DNA of 64,000 nt. It comes from Schistocephalus solidus. Taxonomy: Eukaryota; Platyhelminthes; Cestoda; Diphyllobothriidea; Diphyllobothriidae. The stretch lies in assembly GCA_017591395.1 (NCBI GenBank), contig WEDG01005155.1, positions 1 to 64,000 on the forward strand. Reading direction: 5' to 3'. Numbering within the stretch: position 1 is the first letter of the stretch; each line of letters opens with the position of its first letter. The translations under genes and the position numbers were made by a program. The notes under the pieces were generated by a model. It was not told the origin of the DNA. It made no database searches and saw only the letters and a list, made by a program, of their open reading frames with translations. Shown here in pieces: positions 37,825 to 49,605 of the stretch.

Positions 37825-38060
37825 GCTTGGCCGCCCATGTGTTGTTGTGTTCTTGTTTTTTGTTGGACCAGAGTGTGTAGGCCTGTTCCCTCTCCCATTT
37901 CCGGTCTTCTTGACTCTTTCTTGACACCGGGTTCAGGTGGGGGAGTGGAGTGCAAGTCCAGCACAAGTCACCGTCCCTGCAACACCCTGCTGCGGTGCAT
38001 ACAATGGACATCGTCGAAAACGACGGTCGAACTGGCGTGTGTGTGTGTCTGTTTGTGAGT
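37825..38060 (+). repeat. dispersed repeat, copy 2 of a two-copy family
   Basis: Matches 28250-28530: CCGGTCTTCTTGACTC, TTTCTTGACACCGGGTTCAG, CACCCTGCTGCGGTGCATAC. Ends near a TG-rich stretch (38037-38062). Confidence 0.6.
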
Positions 38061-38238
38061 GTGCGAGTAAGATTCTCAAAGGATATTTGCTCTTTCCTCA
38101 AGAAGGCGTTTTCTCTTTCTTAAAAGCCGCTAACCATGACTCACGGACAGCTCTAATTTGGTAACCGCTGTCTCTCATAGCAGAATATGCCTCACACGGT
38201 CTTAACTAATATACCAATCCTCTGCAGTCTCGATTTCT

Positions 38239-38240
<2 letters not shown>

Positions 38241-38272
<32 letters not shown>

Positions 38273-38291
38273 ATCTCTCTCTCTCTCTCTC
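38241..38291. repeat. (CT)n microsatellite
   Basis: About 50 bp of CT with one CCCTAT interruption. Confidence 0.95.
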
Positions 38292-38554
38292 AGAACTCTG
38301 TGCTCCGACATCAAGTGCTTCAAAAGACTATTCGCTGCAGTGAAAGTAAATTCGTATATGTGGGTGCGGTCACTGAGTAGATTATAAAAATTACGGTATG
38401 TATATAACTTAAAGGAGTAGACGCCCTCACCGGAAAGGGTGGATTTACGATTGGCAACCCGTTTTTAAAGTCTGGACGACCTTGTGGACAGTTGGTGCCG
38501 TAAGGGTTGTGTGTCACGTACACCACCTTGACAGTCCTGTGGGTTTCAAACGCA

Positions 38555-38830
38555 GGCCCCTACCCCTACGCTTAACGTTAATTTAAACTTCCACTGTAAG
38601 CATAAACTTACTTTTAGTTCCCCTTAACCCTAATTCGAGGAAGAAATTAACCGAAAAACGCCTACTAAGATTAAATAAATGTATCGTAAGACGCGTTCTA
38701 TGGGTTATCTGATGCCGACCCCGACTTCGCACCATATTCTTGCCCCTAATCCTAACCTTAACCCTAACCGTGATTTCCCTGGAATTTACGAGTTGTTCCG
38801 GTTGCCAGGTCCTGTCGCGAGGGAGGGACA
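38555..38830 (+). repeat. telomere-like degenerate repeats with conserved flank
   Basis: Two stretches of CCCTTAACCCTAATTCG and CCTAATCCTAACCTTAACCC type. The second leads into GTGATTTCCCTGGAATTTAC, the standard flank of this family. Confidence 0.6.
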
Positions 38831-39017
38831 TAGAAGAAATTCCTACCGCTCATTGTATTGCTGCTCTACTTTAAATTTTTAAATTTATCTCCCAGCTGTT
38901 ATTTTTCTTCTACGTGATAGTCCACTCGCTGATGAATACTCACTGATCGCTAACGGAACACACTCGTCCCGTTCTGCTTTAGAGCCCACTCTCGAGTTCC
39001 GCCAACAGCTGCACCAG

Positions 39018-39115
39018 GGGGTGGTGCACCACATGGGGTGGGGCGTGGCCGGTTGATGACGGCTAAGGAGCCAGATATGACCAGTTAAGTCCCCCTGGTC
39101 TTTGCCGGCAATTCT
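39018..39115 (+). mobile_element. SINE body fragment
   Basis: GGCCGGTTGATGACGGCTAA, GAGCCAGATATGACC and CCCCTGGTCTTTGCCGGC match the common SINE body. No clear tRNA-like head precedes it. Just left (38955-39005), CTCGTCCCGTTCTGCTTTAG resembles a reversed SINE tail. Confidence 0.6.
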
Positions 39116-39889
39116 CATCTGCCTATGATACACCACTCTTCCATTCTATTGCCCACTACATGTTTATGATAAAGTTACCCAATATCGGCCTTCTAGCAAC
39201 TGACTATTGAAGTCTTAATGACAGTAAAAGAGTGTAGACAAACAAAACCGTTATGCGAGAGCTTTTTAAAATTAGAAAGAAGCACAACCACAGTTCTCTA
39301 TCTCCTACTGTGAGCGTATGAATAAACAGTACCCTACTATACAAACTCGACACTAAGTCACTGTCAACTGAAATCGGCGAAAGGCCGGAAAAAACTGACG
39401 TCTTGACGATGACGAAGCAAAACATATTGTGCACCAGTCTTGAAACTCAATAACGGGTTTCCTCCTCTTCTTCGGCATGAAACACTGGTTCCGATAACGC
39501 GCACACTTAGAAATGCGGAAGCCTGTATTCTGGACCAAGATTTTACCTGGTAAAGAGCGGATAGTGCAAAATCGTAAAAATTGATTCGTCCTCATTGCAT
39601 TCCCATGTAAGAGCAGAAGACCTCAAACGCGAACCTACGCCTAAGTCAGCATCTTGCGTCGTTAACTTAAGGTCGCGTCGTCATTTTTCTGAGCCAAAAG
39701 GCCAACGTTAGTGTGCGTGAGTGGTCGAGAGAGTGAACCAGGTGGAGAAACCCACGTGAGCAGCCCGTACCTGTCAAGAAGACTGTAGTAAGTTGTGAAG
39801 ACCCCATTTGTTATAAGTGCTTAGGGCAAGAAACCTCGAAAGTTGCTCCGATCTCTTGGCGGGTCGGCAAGAACGCATTGTGTTGCCGC
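39116..39889. other. intronic DNA, no feature seen
   Basis: No recognisable gene or repeat. Confidence 0.45.
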
Positions 39890-40170
39890 CTAAACACAAC
39901 ACGGGAAAATGGACTGCCCACAATACATGTGACTTTGCTAAATTCCAAAATAATTATGTTTCGGATTAAAGTGAGCATTAGGCTTACGTTTGAGTCGGGG
40001 TTACGATCATGATTGCGCTAAGGGTTAAGCTTATTATTGTGTTACTTTAGGGGCTTAGGTTAAGAGTAGAGCTGGGGTCAAGATTAAAGTGGCAGTTTAG
40101 TTTTAAGACGTGGAAATATTTAACCTTCCAGAAATGTATCCCAAGGCCACCTATTTGGAGTGGGTGGGGA
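39890..40170 (-). repeat. telomere-like degenerate repeat with conserved flank
   Basis: Reverse complement of 39895-39960 reads TTTTGGAATTTAGCAAAGTC, then ACATGTATTGTGGGCAGTCC, the family flank. To the right lie GGGTTAAGC, GGGGCTTAGGTTAAG-like units. Confidence 0.6.
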
Positions 40171-42639
40171 AGTTCCTATACCCGTTTCCTGTTGAGGTAG
40201 CCCTACCGCGGGGCATTTCTTACGTCCAAGCATGTCTCTAATTGGTGCGTTATCATCATCATTTCTGGCCGTTGCAACACACCGAGAGCAATAATCCCGG
40301 GCGAGAAGACTCAGCGGTCTAATATTAACTTTTCTACTTTGAGGCATAGTGAACATGATGTTACTTGGACAGTTGTGACCCCAAGGGAGGAGTATGGATT
40401 CGCGTTATGTGGACGACCATCGAAGTCGCATTCCTTGAAGGACTGGCGACATCTACTTCTGATGGATTTCGCCACACCCTCTGTTCCTGCGGATTGAGAT
40501 GCTCACCCAAAAAATACGTTGACATCCGGCACACTCCCTCGTCCGTCATTGTCTTAAGATCTCCATTTTTGCTCAAGCCACTCGCTCCCGTTGTCCGTAT
40601 TTGGTAATGATTACTTGTGCCACCTCCTAACCCGGCAACAGATGCTAACCCTTAGGAACACAATGTTAGAGTTAGAATGGGGTGGGGGTGGGGTTAGGTT
40701 GGCACATAGGTAGGTGTAGATAGGTACGATTGTATTACGGTGTAATTGAGTGCGGAAAACCCGCTCACTTGAACAATGACGGTGGTTACATAAATTACTT
40801 TTCATTGCCAGCGCGTCACCGTCCTTTTTCGTCCTTTAAATTGGTCCACCCCTATTACCATCCCGCCCGTATTCTGTTTATATCTATCCCCAATGTTCGT
40901 TAGGGGGTCATACAAGCGTTCGTTGACGGTTATGGGGTCGCTCAATCAGTTCTTGTCCAGTATTACATTCACGTCCTTTTTCTGAATCCTCAATGGCTTT
41001 CAGTTAAAAGAATGCGAACATTCGCCTCCATTCGTGAGTATGTTTTCTTTTCGTCCATGCAAGGAAAGGTGTGGCTTTTAAGCCTTTCCTTTCCTTTCGA
41101 GCGTCTTTTTTGTTCAGTAGCCAAGTCAATTTTACTGCATTTTCAAGTTCCACTGATAGCTCCGATGATGTAGGTTTAATAATTGCTCCAAGTAATTTGA
41201 CGAGGGGACTTTTTATGTCAGACTTAACTAGGGATTCGGACGTGAAACACTCTGTGTCCTTCCGCAGTGCCATTATTGACTTTATAGGCGTGTGCCTCCT
41301 GCGACAGACCATTCAGCCAATAACCAGGCAATTAAAATCAGCTTCAACCATTCGCCCTAGTTTCACTTGCATGGCGTGTTATTACGGGCTAAAATAGTTA
41401 ATAGTTCGAAATGGGCCATCCTCTGGGGTTTAAAAATTTTGCACAGTTCAACTTTTTGTATTCCTCTAAGGATTTTACTGAAAATGCAGTCTTGACTTAA
41501 ATGGACTGACCGTTAATCAGTAAATCTACCAATCAATCGAGTGAACTGTGGTCAATACGCCACGCTTCTCATTATAGGTGCCTGCTTACATGACCCGGTC
41601 AGCGAAGCAGGACTAAAGGTTAATATACAATTAATGATAATGGGCGTTAGAGTTGGTAGGTAAAAGCGGGGGTTCTACTATTAGCAAGCTCAACTGGCAG
41701 CCCCACATAGCCTTTCACCCCCCAAACCCGCTTTCACGTGCAATCGGACGTCATCCCCACAAGGGTTGTCACATTTGACTCACTTACCCATATCACGCTT
41801 GGTTCTGTACTTATGCAGTGACTATCAGGTGCTACAATTAGGCATTAACTCCTACTGTGGCTTTAAGAAATTAGAAACTGCATTTTTTCGCGAGAAATTC
41901 TTTCCCTTTGTCCTCTTATAAGATCATTCTGACAGAATGTGGCGTTTTCGACCTAGAGAATGCAGGGTTTTCGCTTGCGGAGTCAATATAATGCCAATTT
42001 TGTGTGCGTGTTGGGTGCATTAAATTACGCTCTTTGGCCAGCAGCCTGAGTTTTGGCAATGTAGTTGAACCTATCAGGGGTCAAATCTTGTTGTGCGAAT
42101 CTGTATCCTTTTTTCACGAGCAAGTACGCACGGAGAAGAGCGACTTCATAATGCCGGACTCTGATTGGTCGCCTCCGACGCAAAAGTATTTGCACACCTA
42201 GAGGTCATTAATAGGCCATGACGGGTCGCGAATGTAGTACTATGTGCTCAGCGCGCCGTGACTGCCAGTGTGAGCGCAGGTTGCAGGATCTAACACGATT
42301 TTTGGCTTAAACACCCACCATCCTCAGACCGCTGGTTTTGAGGCCACCTAACTTTAGTAACTTTGAAATATAAGCCAGTTGGGTTAAATTCCATGTTTGC
42401 CAGGCAAAGCAATCTCTGCGACGCGTAGCAATAGGAGAACAGTTTGAACCACTGGATCTGTCGTCGTTCATGCTTGGTGTCCTCACTAAACAATGACATC
42501 TATTAGAGGTTTGCATGGCTTTCTGCGTTGACCGGTCTTGTCCTGATCGATTTGCCTTCTAAGCTCGGTTGCTTTGAACCCTTGTCGATGTTATTATCTT
42601 GCGTCAAGCCTTGATGATCGCCGTCCAACAACTCGATCG
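40171..42639. other. intronic DNA, mostly unrecognised
   Basis: About 2.5 kb. A short mixed stretch of CTAACCC and GGGGTTAGG-like units lies at 40640-40705. Frames such as 41004-41312 have no recognisable motif. Confidence 0.45.
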
Positions 42640-42946
42640 AAACCGAAGGGCGGAAGATTAGCAGTCTATTGATATCGTATTACAGCGTATTTAAGGCAGA
42701 AAAGAACGTACGAGTATTGACAAGGTTGGGCTGCGATTGGACCAATCCGATAGTAACCCTGAGGGGTTAGGATCTCGACTGGCCTTCCGACTTATCCAAA
42801 TGATTGATTAGAGCACTAATCCCTGTCGGCAGCTTTTGCGATATGACCATGCGCACGCTCTATGGGTGGATTGATAACGGAGCGCGGGAAGAGTCGTCAG
42901 GGCGGTGGGTGAGCGAATCGGTTAGGATGGCTCCTCCTAAGACTTC
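42640..42946 (-). repeat. possible 3' LTR of the gypsy remnant
   Basis: On the minus strand a purine tract (AAAGAGGGGAAG, about 42960-42947) follows the integrase tail, and a non-coding stretch containing a TTAAATACGC promoter-like box begins after it. No second LTR was found, so the extent is uncertain. Confidence 0.4.
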
Positions 42947-44715
42947 CCCTCTTTGGGCTGAGTCATACAATTTGAGCCGAGGGTTCACCTGCAACGGAAT
43001 ATTTTGCGTTCTTCTTCGACCCAATCGTATAAATGGTTGAGGGAATCGGCTTGCCACCGGAACTGGGGATTCTGACCTAGCTTTTGGCAGGTGTAATGTG
43101 TCCAGTAGTTGTTCCAGTGATCGTTTTTTTGGCTTGGACTTGGTGCGTCAGTACATTTGATTTGTTTTAACTGATTGGCGTGGCGCACCCAAACATCTGA
43201 TCCTACCCGAATTCCGTAGACCACGTCACCGCACTTTCGGTGGACACGTCTAAGTGTCCACTTTTCCTAATGGTTCCTGTAATCCTTTGCCAGCACTGTC
43301 TCTTTCGGTTGGAATAACCTTTGCTTTGCTCCATGGCGTCGATTGAATTGCCTTTCCATCGGCGTCAGATGAATTGTTGCATCACTAACACTAACAGGTG
43401 ACAGTGGACAAATTACGTCAAATTGCGTGTGAAGATTTTTATGCATCAAAGCTTCGGTAGGAGAGACACCGTGTGGAGCGTTTGGGTTCGGGGTTGCCGG
43501 CTGGTTCAGCGGAAATATTTCAAGAACCTCTTCCGTTGTCCCATCCCCTTTTGACTTCTGGAGAGTCACTTGAACGGACCGACAAATCGTTCAACCTGTC
43601 CGTTGAACTGCGGGTGATATGGTGGCAGAATCGGGCGAAGGTGGCTGATGAGACTTGCCCTCCATTATTACTCACCAGCGTTTCGGGACAACCAAATCTG
43701 CTGAACATTCGCCGAAGTGTGTTGATTGTGGATCCGGTTGTCGTGCCTTTCATGTGAAAGACTTTCGGCCATTTGCTGTATGTGTCGACGGCGACAAGGA
43801 AGTTCTGGACATTGATCGGTTCAATCTAATCGATGCGGACCCTGGACAATGGGGCTTGTGGGACAGGCCATACCTTCAGTGTGGTCTTCGTTGGCACCTT
43901 GGATGCGAAGGCACATTTTGTACATGAGCTGGCCAACTGTTCCAATTTTTGGTCCATGTGGAGCCAGTACACATAACTGCGAGCGAGAGCCTTCATGTGA
44001 CTGATGCTCGGATGTCCCATGTGAATCTGCCTCAGGACACTTGGTTGCAGTTGCTGTGGAACAATGACATGTTCATAGAACAGGGATACAGTCATTAACG
44101 GTGGACAGATAATGTTGTCGTTGGTAGAACTACTGAAGTTCTCCAGAAAGTTTTGTGGGCCACTGAGTGCGATGGTACTTAATGACTTGTCTCAACAGTT
44201 GATCCTGTTGGGTTGCGCTACGAACTTCCTCACAAGGGACAGGGAGTGTGCGAATGGAATCCATAAACAGACTGTGAATTTCTGATTCATCAGAGACGGA
44301 CATGGTGTCAGTGTCCTCAGTTTCATTAGTCCGCCAATTGATAAAGTGCGAGAGTGCGTCTGCCTGGCCCATGATTGTGGTAGACTGGTGCCGGATCTCA
44401 TGGTCGCCCAGCGCTAAAGGCTGTTTGCCGAGTACACAGGAATGCCTTTTTTCGATCCGAAAATTGCAAGAAGATGCTTATGGTCCCTTAGAAGGGTGAG
44501 ATGGTGGCCATAAGGCATCTTTTGGAACTTCTTCATTGCGAAGATAATGGCCAAAGCCTCCTTCGTGATCTGTCCGTAGTTGCATTCCGCACACGTTAGC
44601 GACCTTTTTGCCTGACAAATAGCCGTTTCTCTGTTGTTGGGGAAGACGTGTGAAATTACGGCGCCAACTCCATAGCCTCAAGCCCTTCTCCTGTGAAATC
44701 CCATCAAGGTCCAGT
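42947..44715 (-). pseudogene. Ty3/gypsy-type remnant: RNase H and integrase
   Basis: Read on the minus strand from 44715: RNase H residues (ECNYGQITKEALAI-like and KKFQKMPYGHH, in shifted frames) and a HKHLLAIFGSKKG stretch. Then the integrase zinc region at 44030-43880 (HMGHPSISHMKAL, CTKC), the DDE core (RVRIDFAGP-like; LVSNNGGQ near 43675; NGQVERFVG near 43590) and the C-terminal tail (GSDVWVRHANQL near 43200). The second catalytic residue is Asn where the family has Asp (SNNGG instead of SDNGG). Stops and frame changes separate every part. It is 5'-truncated within or before RNase H. The order RNase H then integrase is that of Ty3/gypsy elements. Confidence 0.87.
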
Positions 44716-45434
44716 AGAGCCCTCTCATTTTACACCGACGCGATTACGACATTCAGAAAACGTTGCCCAAGAGATTATGAGCCACCTCTACCGATTTTCA
44801 GAGCTGTGGAAAACGAACATACACGCGAACATTGATCATGGCGCGAACACTAATACCACTTTCACGTTACCATTTTGTCATCGCTGCATTTTTGCTCTGT
44901 CCTGCGGTTGCTGGTAATTTATTAGTTGCTAAGGTTAACGGATCGGGTTTCAAACAAGAGAGCTGCTTTCAAGCAAGTAAGACGACGACCCATGCGTGCT
45001 ATGCGGCCGACAATATTACCTTTCGACCCCCTCCCCACCATCTTGCGTGTGAACACGTCACGTAAGCAACTTGCGTGTCAGCCACAGATTTTGCTTTGGC
45101 CTCCCACCATATTTTACATCTCTTATGTTTTCCCGGCGTCGCCATGCCATCAGGGGTCAGTTTAACAAAGCGTTATATATCCTTGAGGTGTTCAAGGGTA
45201 GGGAGCGGTGGCATAATTAAGCAGGTGCGTGCAAACAGTTGCGCTAACAGGGTCGGCTTGTTTGTCAGTTGAATTCACACACTCCCGTGCGCTTTTAAAA
45301 AAAGGTCAGTCCCATAAGCCTAGCTTGCACCTGACCATGAAATTGAATAACTGAGGTCGCCATTTCGCTGCTGGGCTGTCCCGAAAACACCAGAATATCG
45401 TCTGTAGTGTTTAGTATTTAGTATTAAAGTATTG

Positions 45435-45600
45435 GCGGCTGCGCGCTTCACCGATCGGCTACGCGACTCACTCGTTCCGTTCTGCCTTCAGGATAACTCT
45501 CGGGGCCCGCCAGCGGCCCCATAATGGGTAGCGTTTTAAGCAGACGAACATTACCGACAAAGACTAGGGAGACTGGAATGGTCTATACTACCGGCCACTG
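45435..45600 (-). mobile_element. SINE tail and body end, inverted copy
   Basis: The + strand reads ACTCGTTCCGTTCTGCC, then ACCGACAAAGACTAGGGAGA and CTGGAATGG. This matches the plus-strand satellite sequence (ACCGACAAAGACAAGGGAGA, CCGGAATGG), so the element lies on the minus strand. Confidence 0.65.
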
Positions 45601-45727
45601 GGCGGCTGCTGGTGGGACTCAAAAGCAAGCCTCAAGACAAAATGGGACGATTGAGTCGCGTGACCGATCGGTGCGCGTCCATCCACCAGTGCTAAGAGTT
45701 CAGATCGAGAACGGCCAGACAACGAGC

Positions 45728-45890
45728 CCGTGACGAAGTGGGCTAGTGTAGGACTCCTAATTGACAGGTCGCGGGTTCGAGCCTCCGGTTGTGCACCAAC
45801 AGGAACTGGGTATGATTGGTTGATGACGGTTAATAAGCCAGAAATGACCATTGCAGTCTCCTTTTTCTCTATCGGTAATGTTCTCCTACC
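45728..45890 (+). mobile_element. SINE copy with type-C tRNA-like head
   Basis: The tRNA-like head has GAGCCCGTGACGAAGTGGGC, GTGTAGGACTCCTAATTGAC and a good B-box GGGTTCGAGCC. The body follows: TGGGTATGATTGGTTGATGA, ATAAGCCAGAAATGACC, then GTCTCC. The body is close to that of the satellite units, but the head differs from both type A (satellite) and type B. Confidence 0.75.
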
Positions 45891-46185
45891 TATTAAAATT
45901 ATTTACAAGTTCCAAAGTATCAATTTCACAACCGTTGAAAAGCAGACGAATGGTTATAAGAACTGGTTCCGTTTATAAAGAAAGTTGGGTCGTCATAAAA
46001 TTGTTGTTACGGTTGCCACGAGTATTTTGTATCAAGGGTGTCCCAAGCATAATCGTTTCAGTTAAGAACCGTCATTCCTTCATACCCTAAAGTCCAATGC
46101 ATCGTTTGACATATGTATAAATTCACTGCCTCGCGATGAAATTTTCGTCCAGTAAACCTACCAAAAATATCCCCGATATAGTTTC

Positions 46186-46510
<325 letters not shown>

Positions 46511-46820
46511 TCGTCATAAAAACTAGGGCCAACGAGAAAAGCAGCGGCCCGATGCCCTCTTCTACGAGTACCACACTATCGCTGCCTCTGACCGTATCCG
46601 CCCTGTGTTGCCCCTTTGAAGGAGGTTTAAAAAATGTCAAAACTGCCTGTGTAAACAAGATTCAAGGAATAAACTTAGCTATCCCAGGACTGCTCCAACA
46701 CTCAAATTGATTCCATCTGCTCATCTGAAGTAGGTGGAGTTTAAAAATGAGTCAGCCTACCCGTCTGCCATCCAACAAACCCAAAGTATGGAGCTAGCCA
46801 GGTAGGCTGGCCGTTGCTGG

Positions 46821-47204
46821 GTGTGGCATGTGACAACGGCAAAAACCACGCGCGGGCGTTTAGTTGCTCCGACTGCGGACCGGATACAGCAGCAGCAGCA
46901 GCAGCGGCAGCCCGCATCACATCTCATCCGCCAGCTCCTTTTAGAATGCCAGGCTCTCTTGCGCTCGCACGCGAGTGCCATCTCTCGCGAGCAGGCGATC
47001 GGTAGGTGCGGCGCCTTCATCCACCATCGGGCCAGCATGTGCTGGCAGTGCCGCGTTTCGGGCCACGAGGCCTCGACGGTGGTGGTGGCGGCTGAAATGT
47101 TTCTTTCTGGGGCCGACGGCAAGGCTGGCTCACCTGCTGCTGCTGCTGCTGCCACCAGAGGTGGTGTTCCGTCCAAGTGCGGGGCATGCCCCCCGTGTGC
47201 GTGA
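46821..47204 (+). other. GC-rich open stretch with CAG and CTG runs, uncertain
   Basis: Unlike the surroundings this stretch is GC-rich and open in several frames at once (plus 46821-47204 with a Gln run and an Ala run; minus 46757-47176). It has CAG repeats at 46888-46906 and CTG repeats at 47138-47156. No domain is recognisable. A TE-derived GC-rich repeat is as likely as an exon; the TAGTTGCTC block near 46863 also occurs at 56181, which favours a repeat. Confidence 0.3.
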
Positions 47205-47323
47205 TTACGACATGTGCAGGTCCCTAGTTGAGGCCTGCATCCACTTGGCTTGCGTGCGATGGCGACTGATCACTGGATGCCGTTGCAACTGCGGCTACAT
47301 TAGCAGCGCTACAGCTGGCTACC

Positions 47324-47831
47324 GGCTCTGCGTAGCTGGTGGCAAAAGAAGGTGAAGATTAGGGTTGGTGAAAGGTTAGGGTAAAGTTTAGAGTTGGGTT
47401 TAGGTTTGGGTTCTTGATAACTTGGGGTGTAGGTTTTGCGTAGGGTGTAGGTGAAGATTAATGGAACCTTGGTGCATATTTTCGATGGGAACGGTTGCTG
47501 TTTTTAGTCCTGTTGCGTGGGAAACTGTGGAAATTAGCTTTTAACTCTGCAATAAACAGGGGCAGGTCCAAGAGTGCCCAGTGGTGAAGGATTTTGCGTT
47601 AAGAGCAGCAGCAGTTGCAAATAACACGCATAGACAGGAATTTTATTTGCTGTATCTTCAACCGGACAGTCTAACGAATTTGACGAGACCCTCCAATACT
47701 CCGATAAAGCATTGGCGACTTGTGTAAGGATTTAATTATAGTGAAAGAGACTCTCGAAGTAACGACCTCACTCATTGATAAAACAAGCACAAGACGACTG
47801 GATACGAATCCCGGCACAGGGGCCACACTGG
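47324..47831 (+). repeat. left arm of a large inverted repeat
   Basis: 47351-47831 is inverted at 48422-48917 with only scattered changes, including a gap of about 14 bases in this arm near 47660. The arm starts with GGGTTGG, GGGTAAAG and GGGTGTAGG telomere-like units. The 28 bases 47324-47351 (GGCTCTGCGTAGCTGGTGGC, AAAAGAAG) lie outside this arm but reappear inverted on the inner side of the other arm. Confidence 0.9.
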
Positions 47832-48392
47832 CATAAAGCATTGATGACTAGAGGATAGCCCGTATTAGACTGTATTAAATCATATTAGGCCTTGCACACC
47901 AATGCAAAGGCAGTGGGGAAACTTTCCGGCTGTCCTCGTCTGATCTCGTCACCAGTATAAACAGACTGTGGTCACTGCGCTCGGCACAACCTCATGGGGC
48001 CACAGATGCAAGCAGGCTATCAAGATGAAAAGATCAAATCGCGCATGTCAAGTAATACTCCCACCCCTCCCTGCGTAGCCCATCTCAACCTCATTTCCTC
48101 CTCAGTAAAAAAAGGCAATTTAGGTACATTCGGTTTCTAATTGACAGGGTTTTGCCAGCTGAATACTAGTCTGTGTGGCGGTCGGTCTTATAAGAGGCGA
48201 TGGGACATGTCAGTGGTTAACTGGGTAAGAAAGATTCTACGCTGTTCCTGTCCTCAATGGGTTACACAATGGGAGGCAGAATCTCAGAGGCCGGCTCCAA
48301 ACCCGACATGCGATGAACGCTACCAGAATACAATTAGCTATCTCGGTTTCGAGGCGACTTTTGCCGAAGGTATCATTGTCCGTGCCATGAGA
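47832..48392. other. spacer of the inverted repeat
   Basis: About 560 bp between the arms. A chance frame at 48141-48485 has no recognised motif. Confidence 0.6.
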
Positions 48393-48917
48393 CTTCTTTT
48401 GCCACCAGCTACGCAGAGCCACCAGTGTGGCCCCTGTGCCGGGATTCGTATCCAGTCGTCTTGTGCTTGTTTTATCAATGAGTGAGGTCGTTGCTTCGAA
48501 AGTCTCTTTCACTATAATTAAATCAATACACAAGTCGCCAATGCTTTCTCGGAGTATTGAAGGGTCTCGTCAAATTCGTTAGACTGTCCGGTTGAAGATG
48601 ATAGGACAGTAGATACAGCAAATAAAATTCCTGTCTATGCGTGTTCTTTGCAACTGCTGCTGCTCTTAACGCAAAATCCTTCACCACTAGGCACTCTTGG
48701 ACCTGCCCCTGTTTATTGCAGAGTTTAAAGCTAATTGCCACAGTTTCCCACGCAACAGGACTAAAAACAGCAACCGTTCCCATCGAAAATATGCACCAAG
48801 GTTCCATTAATCTTCACCTTCACCCTACGCAAAACCTACACCCCAAGTTAACAAGAACCCAAACCTAAACCCAACACTAAACTTTACCCTAACCTTTCAC
48901 CAACCCTAATCTTCACC
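48393..48917 (-). repeat. right arm of a large inverted repeat
   Basis: 48422-48917 is the reverse complement of 47351-47831. 48393-48420 is the reverse complement of 47324-47351, placed on the opposite end of the arm, so the two arms are circularly permuted for this short block. Confidence 0.9.
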
Positions 48918-48990
48918 TTAATCCTTAACCTAAATTCCACGGAATTTGACGCAAAATCACATGTATTGCGGATGGTTCCTGCCCTTAAAA
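48918..48990 (+). repeat. flank of telomere-like repeat family
   Basis: AATTCCACGGAATTTGACGC, AAAATCACATGTATTGCGG and TGGTTCCTGCCC match the flank at 55.15 and 57.13 kb. Confidence 0.65.
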
Positions 48991-48999
48991 AGAGGACGG

Positions 49000-49605
49000 A
49001 TGACAGAAAATGCGGGTAGACTGATACAGTCGGTTTCGGGCTTATTCTGCCTTCACTCCGCCAGTCGTAACCCTGACTACCAGCTGATACTGAAAACACA
49101 AACATGCGCTCGAATACGGCGCACTGGGCCCAGCGGATGGGTCATAGCACTTAACTGAAGCGAAGTTCATCAGTGTCTCGCTACTTTTCATTCTCTGTCG
49201 CTGCAGATCAGGTATTTATTCAAACAAGAATAGGCACACACCGATCTATTGGCTTCCCGAAGCAAACAAGCCCCGTGTGGGGAGCAAAGGTCACAAACAG
49301 GCAACCAAGTACCAGGCCGAAGTCGGCCAACTTATAATTGCAGAGAGGGGAGACGAAAGAAAATATGGGTAGATGGATACAGTCTGTTTCAGGCTTATTC
49401 TGCCTTCATTCAGCCAATTATAACCCTGACTACCAGCTGGGACTGGAAACACAAGCATACGCTCGAGTGCGGCTCAGACAGTCCACAAATTGGGTCTAGC
49501 AGATGGCTCATAAGCACTTCCTCGAAGTGAAGTTCATCAGTGCCTCGCCACCTGTTATTCACTAGCACTGAAGATCGGGAATTTATTCAAACAGGAAAAG
49601 GTGCT
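49000..49605 (+). repeat. direct duplication, two copies with a period of about 353 bp
   Basis: GCGGGTAGACTGATACAGTC and GGCTTATTCTGCCTTCA at 49011-49060 recur as ATGGGTAGATGGATACAGTC and GGCTTATTCTGCCTTCA at 49364-49412. TTTATTCAAACA occurs in both (49213 and 49571). Single copies of parts lie at 8.3 and 23.1 kb, so the unit is a dispersed element, probably a non-autonomous one of unknown class. Confidence 0.75.

Noticed and set aside
43655..43927. Plus-strand frame with CVDCGSGC-like Cys pattern
   Set aside because: Antisense of the gypsy integrase read on the minus strand.
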